Assembly (NCBI GenBank): GCA_024364805.1
Contig: CM044489.1
Location: 175,763,617-175,797,744 of the forward strand
Origin: Euprymna scolopes
Taxonomy: Eukaryota; Mollusca; Cephalopoda; Sepiida; Sepiolidae
Direction: 5' to 3'
Length of the DNA: 34,128 nt
Shown: positions 1-9,299 of the stretch, one piece after another
Layout of the letters: each line of letters begins with the position of its first letter
How positions within the stretch are numbered: the first letter of the stretch is position 1
Position numbers and translations under genes: made by a program
Notes under the pieces: generated by a model
Told to the model about the DNA's origin: nothing
The model's input: only the letters and a program-made list of their open reading frames with translations
The model's database searches: none

Positions 1-206
1 TTTTATTCCTATAGCAAAATAAATGATATCGTTTAAATATAATAATATTACATTTAATACTTGTTTTCTTTAAATGCACAAAAAACTTATTTACATATTC
101 AATAACATTGTTGTTCTCCATGACAATGTAGCCAAAGCTATTTGGCCCTCCTATAATCAGCATAGCTTTATTTTTAGCCCTCACACTCCAAAAGGTTGCC
201 GACCTG
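1..206 (-). mobile_element. hAT-like DNA transposon end (partial)
   Basis: Read on the minus strand, the sequence starting at 206 is CAGGTCGGCAACCTTTTGG followed by a GGGC-containing segment, which resembles terminal inverted repeats of hAT elements (CAG-rich start, GTCGGCAACC core). The other end is not seen and probably lies beyond the window. The 8 bases next to the tip (207-214) would be one target-site duplication. No transposase motif is visible, so this is probably a non-autonomous copy. It appears inserted in a LINE fragment that continues from 207. An open minus-strand frame runs from about 358 off the left edge, but it crosses the LINE/hAT junction and is best read as a chance chimera, not a gene. 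Confidence 0.45.
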
Positions 207-420
207 TGCACTACAAGACCATAAAAATAGCGTGGATCAATAAATGCATTAGCACCCATTCTTTCAATGTGGCCAAACAAACTCACCATATCGTCCAGAT
301 TTAATCTTCCTCTGATGTTATCAGATCTAAGCCCGTCTTTAATACTTACATTGCACATATATCAGTTCTTTCCATACAACGCATGTCCTTAACTCTTACT
401 GGTAAGAAGCTTAACTGCTA
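207..420 (-). mobile_element. LINE 'C' fragment, region C-terminal to RT
   Basis: The minus strand encodes peptides such as VRVKDMRCMERTDI and, after a frame change, CNVSIKDGLRSDNIRGRLNL then FGHIERMGAN. These match the conserved tail found after the reverse transcriptase in a class of invertebrate LINE proteins (pattern: ..MCGVSLKDR..S..LR.RL..RWFGHVERM). Two other pieces of the same family are at 5512-5640 and 22953-23200. The copy is frameshifted, short and ends at the hAT end at 206. The clade (RTE-like or related) is inferred from motif memory only. Confidence 0.5.
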
Positions 421-970
421 ACAAGTGTCTTTTGGAAATAAAACAATTAAGATAATTGTCTTCCAATGGTATTCACATCAAGAATAATTCCAGTTAAATT
501 AGGCTTACCAATAAAATAAGCAGGATTCATTTTTCACATCAAAAAAATCTTTTTTTTTTTCTAAATTTTATATATCCATCTTATGACCTTAAACTGATGT
601 AGATTTTATCAGAAGTGGGGGTTTAACTTTCTAACCAGATCATATACTAACTAAAGGGAATTAACTCATTTTTTAATCAAGGAGTTGATTCCATTATGCC
701 GACTCATTCCTTGAGAAATCTATAAAAACGAATTGTGTGCGTGTGCTTGTCCAGAAATAGGAATAGGCTAGGCGGAGAAGAAAGAGAAGGTGAGGGGAAA
801 AAGATAGACGTTTTAGTAGGAATATTTTACACTTTTGCCCCTGAAGTCTTCAATAAAATTTTGTAAATTATACATCATTTTCTTTTTTATTCTAAATAAT
901 TAGCTTTCAATATAGAAATAAAAATAAAAATAATAATAATATAAGTTACACTACAATAATACAGAAATAA
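421..970. other. AT-rich spacer, nothing recognised
   Basis: Low-complexity AT-rich DNA with short A and T runs and an AAT-like stretch near 917-945. No frame, hairpin or repeat match supports a feature. Confidence 0.5.
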
Positions 971-971
971 T

Positions 972-1030
972 GTTAGCCAGATTTTCAAAGCTGGGTTTAA
1001 ATAGTATTTAAGCTGACAAAGTATAAATTA
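972..1030 (+). repeat. Dispersed repeat 'E', head fragment
   Basis: The segment containing GCCAGATTTTCAAAGCTGGG and ending near GCTGACAAAG is a diverged copy of segments at 2820-2870 (GCCGGATTTTAGAAGTTGGA) and 30195-30255 (GTCAGATTTTAAAAGTTGGA). Only the first 60 bp or so of the repeat is present here. Confidence 0.5.
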
Positions 1031-1055
1031 ATAAATTAAATAAATAGTATTTAAG

Positions 1056-1349
1056 CTATCTTTACATCATCAATGCTCTGATCCCCATCTAACATTAATT
1101 GAAATAAATGGCTCTCGTCTTGGGGAAGCTCCATGTTTTGATGAGTTTCTGGGCTTGACCATTACTCCTAATCTGAAATGGAACACGTACATCAAATTCA
1201 TTACCAAGGTCACTGGAAAAATGGTGGGATCCTTCGAACTATCCAGTAGATATCTACCTGTTGATGCAATTCTCTACCTATATAAAAGCCCGGTACATCC
1301 AAGGATAGAGCATTGCTGTCACGCCTGGCCAGGAGCTGCTAGGAAGTTC
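1056..1349 (+). mobile_element. LINE 'A', 5' part of an interrupted copy
   Basis: Conceptual translation gives LGLTITPNLKWNTYIKF and AILYLYKSPVHPRIEHCCHA, typical of the segment just C-terminal to the reverse-transcriptase domain of jockey/CR1-like LINEs (pattern: LYKS.VRP.VEYCCHVW.GA). The first 80 bases match, in reverse, the segment 27445-27530. The reading stops at about 1349 and resumes at 2113 with RVQNRLRSLVEDALF, which is the expected continuation. The gap is filled by an antisense LINE B copy. The copy is degenerate, with stops upstream of the motif, and the endonuclease and RT catalytic regions are absent. Confidence 0.75.
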
Positions 1350-1351
1350 TT

Positions 1352-1410
<59 letters not shown>

Positions 1411-2112
1411 TTTTCACCCCAAACAAGGCAAATTGCCACTTTGGTGTAGGGGGCTACTATCAGGGGCAACAACTACTGGGGTACTATGTAGGGATTTGAG
1501 CAGCAAGATGTCGGTTCACGTTACACTTGAACTTCTGCACGTCAGTACTGTTGGGAAGCAGGGACCTGGAATGGAATTCCAGAGTCTAGCGGTTCTGGGG
1601 AAAAAACTATTGGAGTAAAAAGATCTTTTACATCTAGAGATCTCTACAGTGTGGGGGTGGGATTTAGCAGCCTGTCGGGTTTGTCGTGGGGGCACAAGTG
1701 ATTGCAGTTCGTCAGAGCATTCACCACTAAAATACTTGTAGAAAAGGCAGAGGGATGCAACATTTCATCGATGGGACAGAGGCTGAAGCTTAGATGCCAG
1801 TTCAGGGTCTATCAGGTTTGCGACTCTCTTTTGAACCTTGTCAAGGAGCGAGAGACTAGTAGCAGATGCACCAGCCCAGATGTGACAGCAATACTCCATA
1901 CATGGGCGAATGGTGGCCTTATAGAGGTACAGGATACTTTTGGGTGTTAGTAGTTGTCTAGCACGGTAGAGAGAGCCCACCTTTCTTGCAGCGGCCCTGG
2001 CAATGCCTTCAATGTAATTGTTCCAACTCATGTTTCCTGTGAACGTTAGGCCAAGGAGTTTGAAAGATGTACTCTCAGATAAAGAGTCGTTGGCCATTGC
2101 TATAGGTGGTAG
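1350..2112 (-). mobile_element. LINE 'B', 5'-truncated, antisense, inside LINE A
   Basis: On the minus strand a nearly continuous frame from about 2110 reads SESTSFKLLGLTFTGNMSWN, LYKATIRPCMEYCCHIWAGA, VQKRVANLIDPELASKLQPL, then YKYFSGECSDEL and NSFFPRTARLWNSIP, ending with FKCNVNRHLL. This is the C-terminal tail of a second LINE subfamily, distinct from A. A 3' UTR-like stretch follows and then an A tail (plus-strand T run 1357-1402). It therefore ends at its true 3' end and is 5'-truncated, as expected for target-primed insertion. Few stops are seen, so it is younger than the A copy it interrupts. No clean target duplication could be read at the junctions. Related copies are at 28029-28688 and 33437-33722. 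Confidence 0.8.
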
Positions 2113-2627
2113 AGAGGGTTTACAGAGTTCAGAATAGACTTCGTAGCCTAGTGGAGGATGCCCTTTTCTCTTCCCTGCAACTGCTTTCTCACAGAAGAGA
2201 CGTTGAGAGCCTGTCTCTATTTTATCAATATTTTCATGGCAAGTGCTCACCTGAGCTCCAATCTACAGTCTCCACTCGCCATTCACGAGAAACACCCTTT
2301 TAGCTGAAAACACTATCAATAATTTCCCCCACTCTTTATCTGTGCTTAAAACTAAATGTAGATTCAATGAACAAAGCTTCTTTCTTAGAACTGCACACCT
2401 GTGGAACTCTTCCGTTTACCTGCTTTCCAGCTGACTACAATATGCTCATCTTCAAGTCCACGTAAACAAGTTCTTGATAGGCTGTTCCCCTTAAGTAATC
2501 CAATTTACCAAATTTACACTACTAATGATTACTATGATATTGTCCTTTTGATCACCGTACACTCTTTAACCCTTATCCTCGAGTGGCTTCTGGATTTTGA
2601 GTAGTGGTGATTCCTTTGTAAAAAAAT
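2113..2627 (+). mobile_element. LINE 'A', 3' part of the interrupted copy
   Basis: Translation resumes with RVQNRLRSLVEDALF, LSHRRDVESLSLFYQYFHGK, CSPELQSTV, then a frame change to FRLPAFQLTTI, followed by a 3' end ATCCTCGAGTGG and a short A run. The 3' terminus matches those at 33365-33436 (plus), 26970-27020 (minus) and 33536-33577 (minus), which defines the true 3' end of LINE A. Together with 1056-1349 it makes one copy split by LINE B. Several frame changes show that it is inactive. Confidence 0.8.
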
Positions 2628-2771
2628 TCTGACTAGCTATTTTTTGTTATTTACAATAGATTCAAGTTTTTTGCTATCATCTATTAAAAAATATATACTC
2701 AATCCGATCTAGCATTTTACAATGTGTAGTATTCTTAAATAGTCACCTTAAAAAGAAAAATCAATATTTCT

Positions 2772-2805
<34 letters not shown>

Positions 2806-3010
2806 TATATTAGATTATAATAGCCGGATTTTAGAAGTTGGACCCAAATAACATTTAAATTGACGAATCATTTGCTATTGTTACACATTAATTGCAATTA
2901 AATAATGTACTAGATTAGTTTATTTACTTTTTAAATCTAGCAGTTTTCTTATAAGTAGAGCATCTTAAATAGTCATATTAATAGAAAAATCAATTACAGG
3001 GGTGGGATAA
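2628..3010 (+). repeat. Two copies of repeat 'E' around a TA microsatellite
   Basis: A partial copy (2628-2770) and a fuller copy (2816-3010) share the block CTTAAATAGTCA followed by AGAAAAATCAAT at about 2730-2765 and 2963-2994. The second copy starts with GCCGGATTTTAGAAGTTGG and ends with a degenerate form of the AAGGGAGATAACTC motif (GGTGGGATAACTTA). A (TA)n tract lies between them at 2775-2802. The copy at 30192-30800 is the same family. No coding capacity is seen. Confidence 0.5.
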
Positions 3011-3503
3011 CTTATTCGTTTAGTAAGAGTTATCGTTCTTTACTTTTTCATTCAATGTTTACTGACCATTATGTTTTCTCATTTTCTTTAAAAACAAACA
3101 CTCGCTTGTAATTTAGACACTGATGGATTGTTGACCTATTTATTGTTTCCTACATTAAACCAGGTTCACTTTTAGCTGAGATAGTTAACGTAAACTAAAT
3201 TTTTTAAATGTGTGATTTCAGAACAGAAATCATATTTTTAAAATATAACTGAATATAATGAATCCAAGGCAACATCAGCTCGGTACAGCTATGTTATAGT
3301 TTAAAAAAAAATAAAAATAATAATATTAATTCTACTGAAAGTTATAAGGAACCAAATAAATGACTGGTTAGCAAAAAATATGTCTATTCATTCTAAATGA
3401 GATTAGGTTTAAGGCTCTCAAAATTCACACAAGAATTGTAAACATAGATATGTGATGTAACAGCATTGGTTAACAAAATATTTTAAGTGACACTCTTCTG
3501 AGG
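3011..3503. other. AT-rich spacer, nothing recognised
   Basis: No open frame of note, no repeat match to the rest of the window, and no structured RNA seen. Confidence 0.45.
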
Positions 3504-3790
3504 GTTGATTTGATTTTGTCCTACGGCATATCAACCCTTTTAGAGTTATTCAATTCCAAATCAAGTAACTTTGGAAAAAGGTTTTATGCTTCAAGTTTCT
3601 TTTTATATTTTCAAATATTTATTCATGGTGTTTGGTTTGGTTGTTTTGTAGCAGAAAATTGTATTTCTTTTTGACTTTGTAGAACGTGATTAACTTCTGC
3701 AAAAGCAAGGAAAACAAAAACAATATGAACGTTTAGTGCACTTTAGGTCAGGAAGCCAATATCTTCAGACAGCCTGATCTGGTAGCACCA
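3504..3790 (+). repeat. Dispersed repeat 'P', copy 1 (3' truncated)
   Basis: Starts with a segment containing CTACGGCATATCAACCC and continues through TTTTATGCTTCAAGTTTC and GTAGAACGTGATTAACTTC to GATCTGGTAGCACCA. These blocks recur in the same order at 15003, 15991 and 23376. The first 40 bases can fold as GGCATA...AACCC / GGGTT...ATGCC in the better-kept copy at 15021. The end seen in the other copies (CTCTGGGTCA..CAATGGTAA) is missing. No promoter boxes or ORF are visible. Confidence 0.6.
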
Positions 3791-4509
3791 CACTTATAGA
3801 TACTGATGGTTCAATCCTTACTACAGGCGATAACTAACAATAGCAAACAAAGATTTCTACATTTTCTTAAATTCCCGAGTTCTAAAAGATGCGCCTAAAG
3901 AAATTCGGAGGTGACATTGGTCAAAACGTGAATATGACGACTAAGAAATGATGAGATTATCAATCAGAATACAAATTGCCAATCCTCATCTAAAAATATT
4001 CAGAAACCGAAGTAAACAATTTTTGTGTTTTCAGAAAAAATACTTTATCTGCGGGCAAAAGTGTCAGAAAAAAAGTTGAAGATAATGTTACACGTTTCAC
4101 ACGCAACTGGATAAATAAATGAAATTAATGAGAAAATAAGTGACTTTGAATTACGAAGAGTTACGAAGTGAATAAAATAAAGCAATGTATCAACTGTAAA
4201 AGCACTTTTCAAATGTATCCGACATATTTGATTTTAGAAACTTTGGCTGCGGAACTCACTTCCCTCCATGTTTGCTATCTGGGTAATTCATCCATTTAAA
4301 TCAACATTGATGACAATTGACCTCATGGCTAGGAGCAATGTGTAGTATCTGCTCTCATATAACACGTCATTTTTTTTTGTGTGTGTTCCCAGATAGTGAA
4401 GGAGAAATCTTAGACCGAGGAAATTTTTTTTTGTTTTGTTTCAGTCCAGTGTGCCATGCCCTTTTTGTTGAACTAAATAAGTTCTCCTTGAGGCATCCTC
4501 TTAAATAAT
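3791..4509. other. AT-rich spacer, nothing recognised
   Basis: A 63-codon open frame at 4317-4508 is T-rich and shows no domain. I see no convincing gene or repeat. Confidence 0.4.
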
Positions 4510-4635
4510 GAGGCTCTACCCAAGTTCCACCATTACTGATCATCACAGTGTTGTCTCACAGTCTACCTAGCAGTTACTAACCGCTATCCTAGTGTGGCCT
4601 CTTGGCCCTGATAAGCGGTGACTGAAAAAAAAAAA
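4510..4635 (+). mobile_element. Diverged LINE 'A'-like 3' tail with A tail
   Basis: The segment ending CTCTTGGCCCTGATAAGCGG and an A run (4625-4639) aligns with the 3' end of LINE A (CCTCGAGTGGTCTCTGGGCC then TTGATAAG) at 33365-33410. Only about 100 bp of 3' end is recognisable, so this is a strongly truncated or old copy. Confidence 0.5.
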
Positions 4636-4714
4636 AAAATGCCCTCATGAGGAGCAAAGTAAATAGATACATGCAAAAACATTTCAGAGCTGAAGACTTA
4701 TCATTCTGATTATT

Positions 4715-4760
4715 GTCCTTGTTATTTTTCAACAACATTTCGGCCGATGCATTTTCCTGC
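4715..4760 (+). repeat. Short repeat 'D' fragment
   Basis: CAACATTTCGGCCGATGCAT preceded by TTGTTATTTTTCAA resembles the block TTATTTTCACAACGTTT seen at 21640 and 22735 and, in reverse, at 15300-15345 (CAATGTTTCGGCTGAT). Confidence 0.35.
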
Positions 4761-4939
4761 TTCCGATATATTGTTGACCTGCTGCAATGTTGTCAATTAT
4801 TTCCTTACTGAACATGCTGAAGTCTTCTCTACTTGCATTCGATAAACTAATTATTTTGGTGTTTATATTTGAATTTGCGGGGAAAAGACTATTGTTGACC
4901 AACAATACACCTGAGGTGTGAAGAGCACACTGATTGAAA

Positions 4940-5171
4940 TGGATGTCGAACTTTTTTCGCCGATATTTTCAAAAGTCATTCCCTCTTTTCGATTGACTAG
5001 CTTAATTTAAACCTTCGCCACTTCTGGTTTGGCGATGGCCGCAACGGCAAAGCTGTTACTTTTTTTTCACATTCTTTTCCTCCTTCACGAAACCTGCCTG
5101 CCTGCTACCACTTTTTTTTTTGCTCAACACACACTTCCAAACACCCGGGCAACGCCGGGCATCCAGACTAG
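4940..5171 (+). mobile_element. Helitron-like element, 3' part
   Basis: The 3' terminus is a GC-rich hairpin, CCCGGGCAACGCCGGG (5144-5159), followed by a short spacer and CTAG at 5168-5171. This is the diagnostic 3' structure of Helitrons (hairpin then CTRR). The body contains TTCGATTGACTAGCTTAATT, similar to TTTGATTGACTACGTTAAAT in the next element. No 5' TC terminus could be placed, so the left boundary is approximate. The element ends exactly where the next one begins. Confidence 0.6.
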
Positions 5172-5505
5172 TCTATTATACAAAGGGCAAAATGGGTGAG
5201 AGCGTTTGTGTATGTCCATGAAAGGCTTTTTGGTGAGGCTTCTTGCATGATTAGATTCCGGGAGAAGTTTTCACATACTTCCCAGATTGTAATATCTCAG
5301 ATTTGCAACGCCATTTCTACAAGTCATCTTTTTGATTGACTACGTTAAATCTGAACGCTTTACACTTCAGGTCGGCTCAGGAAGTATGGGTAAGGCATCA
5401 GATTTTCTTTCACTTTCTTTTTCACCTTCGAGTCACGGGTTCGAGCCTGGCTGTGTACAACCACTTTTTTTTACACTTCCGGGCAATGCCAGGCACCCAG
5501 GCTAG
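5172..5505 (+). mobile_element. Non-autonomous Helitron, 334 bp, tRNA-like module
   Basis: Begins TCTATTATACAAAGGGC, like the 5' ends at 16541 and 10935. It ends with a hairpin (CCGGGCAATGCCAGG, 5479-5493), a spacer and CTAG at 5502-5505, followed by T. Helitrons insert between A and T. Here the left neighbour is the CTAG of the preceding element, so the two abut. Inside is a tRNA-like module: an A-box-like region around 5368-5385 and a B box GGGTTCGAGCC at 5438-5448. No Rep/helicase coding is present, so it would depend on proteins supplied by other copies. Confidence 0.7.
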
Positions 5506-5511
5506 TTAGAA

Positions 5512-5640
5512 TTAAGTCTGCCTTTAAAACTCATGTTACACATTTGTTGTATCATTCTCATATCATTACTCTTTATGCAACGCATATCCTCAACCCTCAC
5601 TGACCAGGTTTGACATATACACCACACTGCTTACACATGC
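5512..5640 (-). mobile_element. LINE 'C' fragment
   Basis: The minus strand reads SVRVEDMRCIKSNDMRMIQ then QMCNMSFKGRLNSN, matching the 207-420 fragment (VRVKDMRCMERTDI, CNVSIKDGLRS). It is a 40-codon remnant with no flanking coding sequence and lies immediately downstream of the Helitron end. Confidence 0.55.
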
Positions 5641-7188
5641 TTGATAGACTAACATATAAAATTATCTAGTTGGAGTTTCAAAGTCAGACCCACATAGCAA
5701 TCCATCTGATATATGATTCAAGGTAGCAAAATATTTTCTAGGCAAGGTAATCATTCTAGTTTTATTTCCAAGTGTTAAATATCTTTAAAACAAAACTTTG
5801 TCAGATTACAGAATAATAAACTGAAATTAACTTGGCTGAGAACCCAAGAGCCAGAATAAAACGCAAAAAAATTTTATGAGATTGCGCAAGAAAATTGTCC
5901 GATATATCAAAGTCAGCATGTGGTCCGAAAGGTAGGTTGTCACCGATTTACTTGGATGTGTCATTGCAGGGATTTTAATTCAGAACACGACACCAATTAC
6001 TGGAATATAATTTTCTTGGTTCAAAGAATTCTTTGTACAGCTGAAGAAAAACCAGGCAAAGCTTAACACTCAAAGAATAACCTCACTAGACTTAAGCATA
6101 GTAACAGGAGTGGAGCGTTTCTGTTAGATCAAAGAGCGTGTACACGCGCACAGCAGAGGTAGGCAATCTGGGTGAGCAATTTTTGCAGGAGTCAGGTGTT
6201 TTAAAACAGATTCTGGCGTCAGAGTTTCTTCAGCAGACGACTCTTCTCAGAGGTGGAGTAATCAACAGTTTTTGCAAGAATCAGAGTAAACCTTGTTTTT
6301 TTTTTTGTTTGTTTTTTTCTAATTTTTTGAGATGTGGATTGATTATTTGGATTACTGTTCTCAACTAGAGTGTTATTTTCACGTTTCGGTTGACGTTATT
6401 TTTTTGTTCTTGCTTTTATTTTACAACTCCAGAAATAGTTGGATCTATTTTTTATTTTAGTTAACTCCTCACCTCTGTTACACAAACATTATGAAAAAAA
6501 AAAACAAAAAAAAAACATCATCTTAAAATTCTGCCAAACAATGCGAAACATCCTGCAATAAATCTCTTTGGAAAAAAAGGATGAGTCTTTAAGCAGTGCA
6601 ATAACCCAAAGCAAGAAACTATAATTTAGAAGAAATGCCCCCAAAATGATTAAATAAGTGTATTAATGTAATACCTCTTAAAGTTGTAATTACTAGCTAA
6701 TTAAAAATTTGCAAGGCCGCTTGATAACAAGGTTTGAGAAGAGAAATTATCAAATTTAGATTAAAGTTTTTATTCATATCCAACTTCTCTAAAATAATTT
6801 GTTATAAATAAAGCAAATAAATAAAAAATAGTTTTTTTTTAAATATAGGAAGTTTGCTAAGGAAAATATTTTTGTAATATAAATATCTTCAGTTTTTTTT
6901 TCATGGGAATAATTAATTACGTTATCTATATAGATGAGTTTCTTGTAAGCTTAAACTTGTCAGTATGGACACAACATAATCAAACAATTCAAACTATGGA
7001 TCCAAGCATTATGAACAATGACTTCTGACCAGTAGGTAGTTATAATGATCATGCCTTTCAAATATGAGGGAAATACATCCAGCATTTAGTTGTAAAATGG
7101 CTAATTTGAATATTCAATATCATCTCTCTCAAAGTGCTCGATTTAACAAAGCTTATGCACATGGGCATACACTCACACACATATAAAA
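5641..7188. other. AT-rich spacer, nothing recognised
   Basis: Homopolymer-rich sequence. Around 6170-6285 there is a weak internal direct repeat (AGCAATTTTTGCAGGAGTCA and ACAGTTTTTGCAAGAATCAG). No gene, RNA or transposon end could be supported. Confidence 0.4.
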
Positions 7189-7212
7189 GTGTGTGTGTGT
7201 GTGTGTGTGTGT

Positions 7213-7254
<42 letters not shown>
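7189..7254. repeat. (TG)n/(TA)n microsatellite
   Basis: Dinucleotide TG repeat with a single interruption, passing into TA. A second TG tract is at 7464-7483. A 105-codon open frame starting at 7134 is produced by this repeat and is not considered a gene. Confidence 0.9.
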
Positions 7255-7670
7255 TGTATGTCAGGTCATGTCATATGCTACTGGTACCATGTAACCCAGT
7301 ACTACTTGCCTCATGGTCGGGTCACCGGCGACTAAACTGGTTCCCCCACCAGACTTGTTTGGTGAGGAGGGCGGCTAGTCTCCCTGAAGGATTAAAAACA
7401 AGACCTTCCAAAGGGCCAATGAACTCTTTTTCTGGGTCAACGGCCAACTAGCACCGTGTATATTTGTGTGTGTGTGTGTGTGTATATGTGTATTGGGGTA
7501 GAGAGAGCTCCCGTAAGCCGTGGTGAAGGCAACCTATCTAGGAGAAGCAAATCTCTGATTTAAAAAACCATAAAGCGGAAGACCAGTACCCGCATTAAGC
7601 TGGTCTGCAGTTTAATTTGTTGCTGGCTATCTTGCTCTTGCTTGTTGCTCGATCTCAACATTTTGAACTG
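7255..7670. other. GC-richer unidentified module
   Basis: Two blocks (7255-7450 and 7495-7670), separated by a TG tract, have clearly higher GC content and sequence complexity than their surroundings (for example GGTCGGGTCACCGGCGAC at 7316-7333). They read like a mobile-element part or a retained exon, but no frame shows a domain I know. They lie immediately upstream of the hairpin series and hammerhead motif, so they may belong to the same retroelement. Confidence 0.3.
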
Positions 7671-7674
7671 AGAG

Positions 7675-7775
7675 AGAGACTTAGCTGTCGTACAAAGCTA
7701 AGACTCTGTAACATCATATTTGTATAGATACTCCCTCAGACATTTCGGCTCCTGGATTTTAAATGTCTGAGGGAG
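7675..7775. repeat. Two short stem-loops
   Basis: First hairpin: arms 7675-7686 (AGAGACTTAGCT) and 7696-7707 (AGCTAAGACTCT), one mismatch, 9-nt loop. Second hairpin: perfect 15-bp arms 7731-7745 (CTCCCTCAGACATTT) and 7761-7775, 15-nt loop. They precede the larger palindromes downstream. Confidence 0.7.
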
Positions 7776-7804
7776 TGGCACTCGTCTGATAAGACGTTGC
7801 AATC

Positions 7805-7829
7805 ATTATATATTCTCACATTCTGAAGG

Positions 7830-7867
<38 letters not shown>

Positions 7868-7892
7868 CCTTCAGAATGTGAGAATATATAAT
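7805..7892. repeat. Perfect 88-bp palindrome with (TA)16 centre
   Basis: Arms 7805-7832 and 7865-7892 (28 bp each, containing TCTCACATTCTGAAGG and its complement) are perfectly complementary, and the centre 7833-7864 is an alternating TA tract that is itself self-complementary. The whole segment can extrude as a cruciform or form one long RNA hairpin. Confidence 0.9.
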
Positions 7893-8086
7893 TATTTCCA
7901 CAGCCAAACAACGTCACAGCTCACAAGAGCCATGACAGTCAACAAACGAATTAGTTAGAGTTTGGATATGTCTAACTGATGTCTAACTGATGAGCCCAAA
8001 TGAGGGCAAAACTAGTCTTGGACTTCCAGTTTGTTGACGGTCATGGCTCTTGTGAGCTGCAACGTTGTCTGGTTGTGGAAACAATT
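7890..8086. repeat. Foldback element, 58-bp arms
   Basis: Arms 7890-7947 and 8029-8086 are inverted copies (CTCACAAGAGCCATGACAGT against ACGGTCATGGCTCTTGTGAG) with a few mismatches. The loop of about 80 bp holds a hammerhead-ribozyme-like motif on the plus strand. Penelope-like retroelements are known to carry hammerheads in their terminal repeats and to insert with partial inverted copies, so this may be a fragment of such a terminal repeat. No GIY-YIG or RT coding sequence is visible nearby. Confidence 0.8.
7970..8028 (+). ncRNA. Decayed hammerhead ribozyme motif (type I-like)
   Basis: Core CTGATGAG at 7987-7994; stem II GCCC (7994-7997) with GGGC (8004-8007), loop AAATGA; then AAAAC (8008-8012) where the hammerhead consensus has GAAAC; a minimal helix III (AC/GU around UA); and GUC ending at 8017 as predicted cleavage site. 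Helix I forms from GTCTAA (7981-7986) with TTGGAC (8018-8023). Helix III of only 2 bp is the arrangement reported for Penelope-associated hammerheads. The G12 position is A, which fits decay of a CpG, so this copy is probably inactive. An 11-bp tandem duplication (7970-7980 and 7981-7991) repeats part of helix I and the core. Confidence 0.65.
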
Positions 8087-8206
8087 GTTTGGTTCTGGTT
8101 AATTATATATAGATATATGTGTGTTTCTAATGTGTATCTGTCTTAATGATTATCTGAAGGTTTCCTCAAAAATCAACCTGAGTATTTCTGTCCAGCATGC
8201 CTATAG

Positions 8207-9299
8207 TCTACATAATTATAAAACTCAAATGACTTTGTAACAGGTGTTGTAACCCCATATTCGGTTTACGACTTCCGATTGTGCATGCGTACATAAACAA
8301 ACCCATAACAGTGTAAACAAATAAACACAAATCGCTACTTTTGCAGAATTTGACCTGCGCACTGAAATATTAACGTTATTATTTAGAAATTATTTAACAT
8401 GGGAATGGTAGGGATGTTTTGCAATTATTCTGTATTAGAACTATATTGTCGCAATTTTCTTACAAATAAATCAACTTTGACCCGTTGACAACCATAAGAA
8501 CAATTTACAACAGCGATTTACCCACCGCCTTCCTTTTTTTTTTTCTTTTAAATTTATTCTCCATTTTTTAATACACCTTTCTTAAAAACATTCATACATT
8601 TTCTTCTACACTACCAACATAAATAAATAACCCCAAAAAATGTTTTTTTCAATTGCGTTACAAATAATCAACGTGACAATAACATGTTTTCAGCGTCCCA
8701 ATTATTTTGTTTTCCACGTTTAAATTATTCAAATAAACAATTGTTAATACTGTTTTTTTTACATCGTTCATTTCCGCATTTTCTTAATTAGTTTTATTGA
8801 CCTTATTATTAACATATAAATTAAATATTTGATCCAATGGGTCATGAATGCTTGTTTAAAATAAATGAAAAAAAGTTACATTTTATTTTCATTTTTTATT
8901 TAAAAAGCCATTCTTAACATGGGGAGAGTATTTTATTTTTTTTTTATTTTTTTTTTTAACTATTCTGTACTTTCAACTAACAATTTCATTTAAAAAAGAT
9001 ATCAAAATGTGAATTTAACTTTAAGTATTATGGTATCTGTTCAGTGCACATTTACCTATAAGTATGGCAAACCACATATAATTCAATGGATGTAAGTTTT
9101 TTTTTTTTTTCAAAAATAAACAATTATAAACAGAACGACTCATAGAAATCTATATTCTTTTTTCATTTTAATATACTCTCATAGAAATGTTTCTGTTATG
9201 TCACAAAAAAACTATTTTCTTTACGTCACAAGTGTCACGCTCATACATTAATTCCATAGCTAATATAACATACTGACCCAATGGGTCACGGGTAGTCTA

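Noticed and set aside
7134-7451. 105-codon plus-strand open frame
   Set aside because: Its middle is the TG microsatellite (Val-Cys repeats), so openness comes from the repeat.
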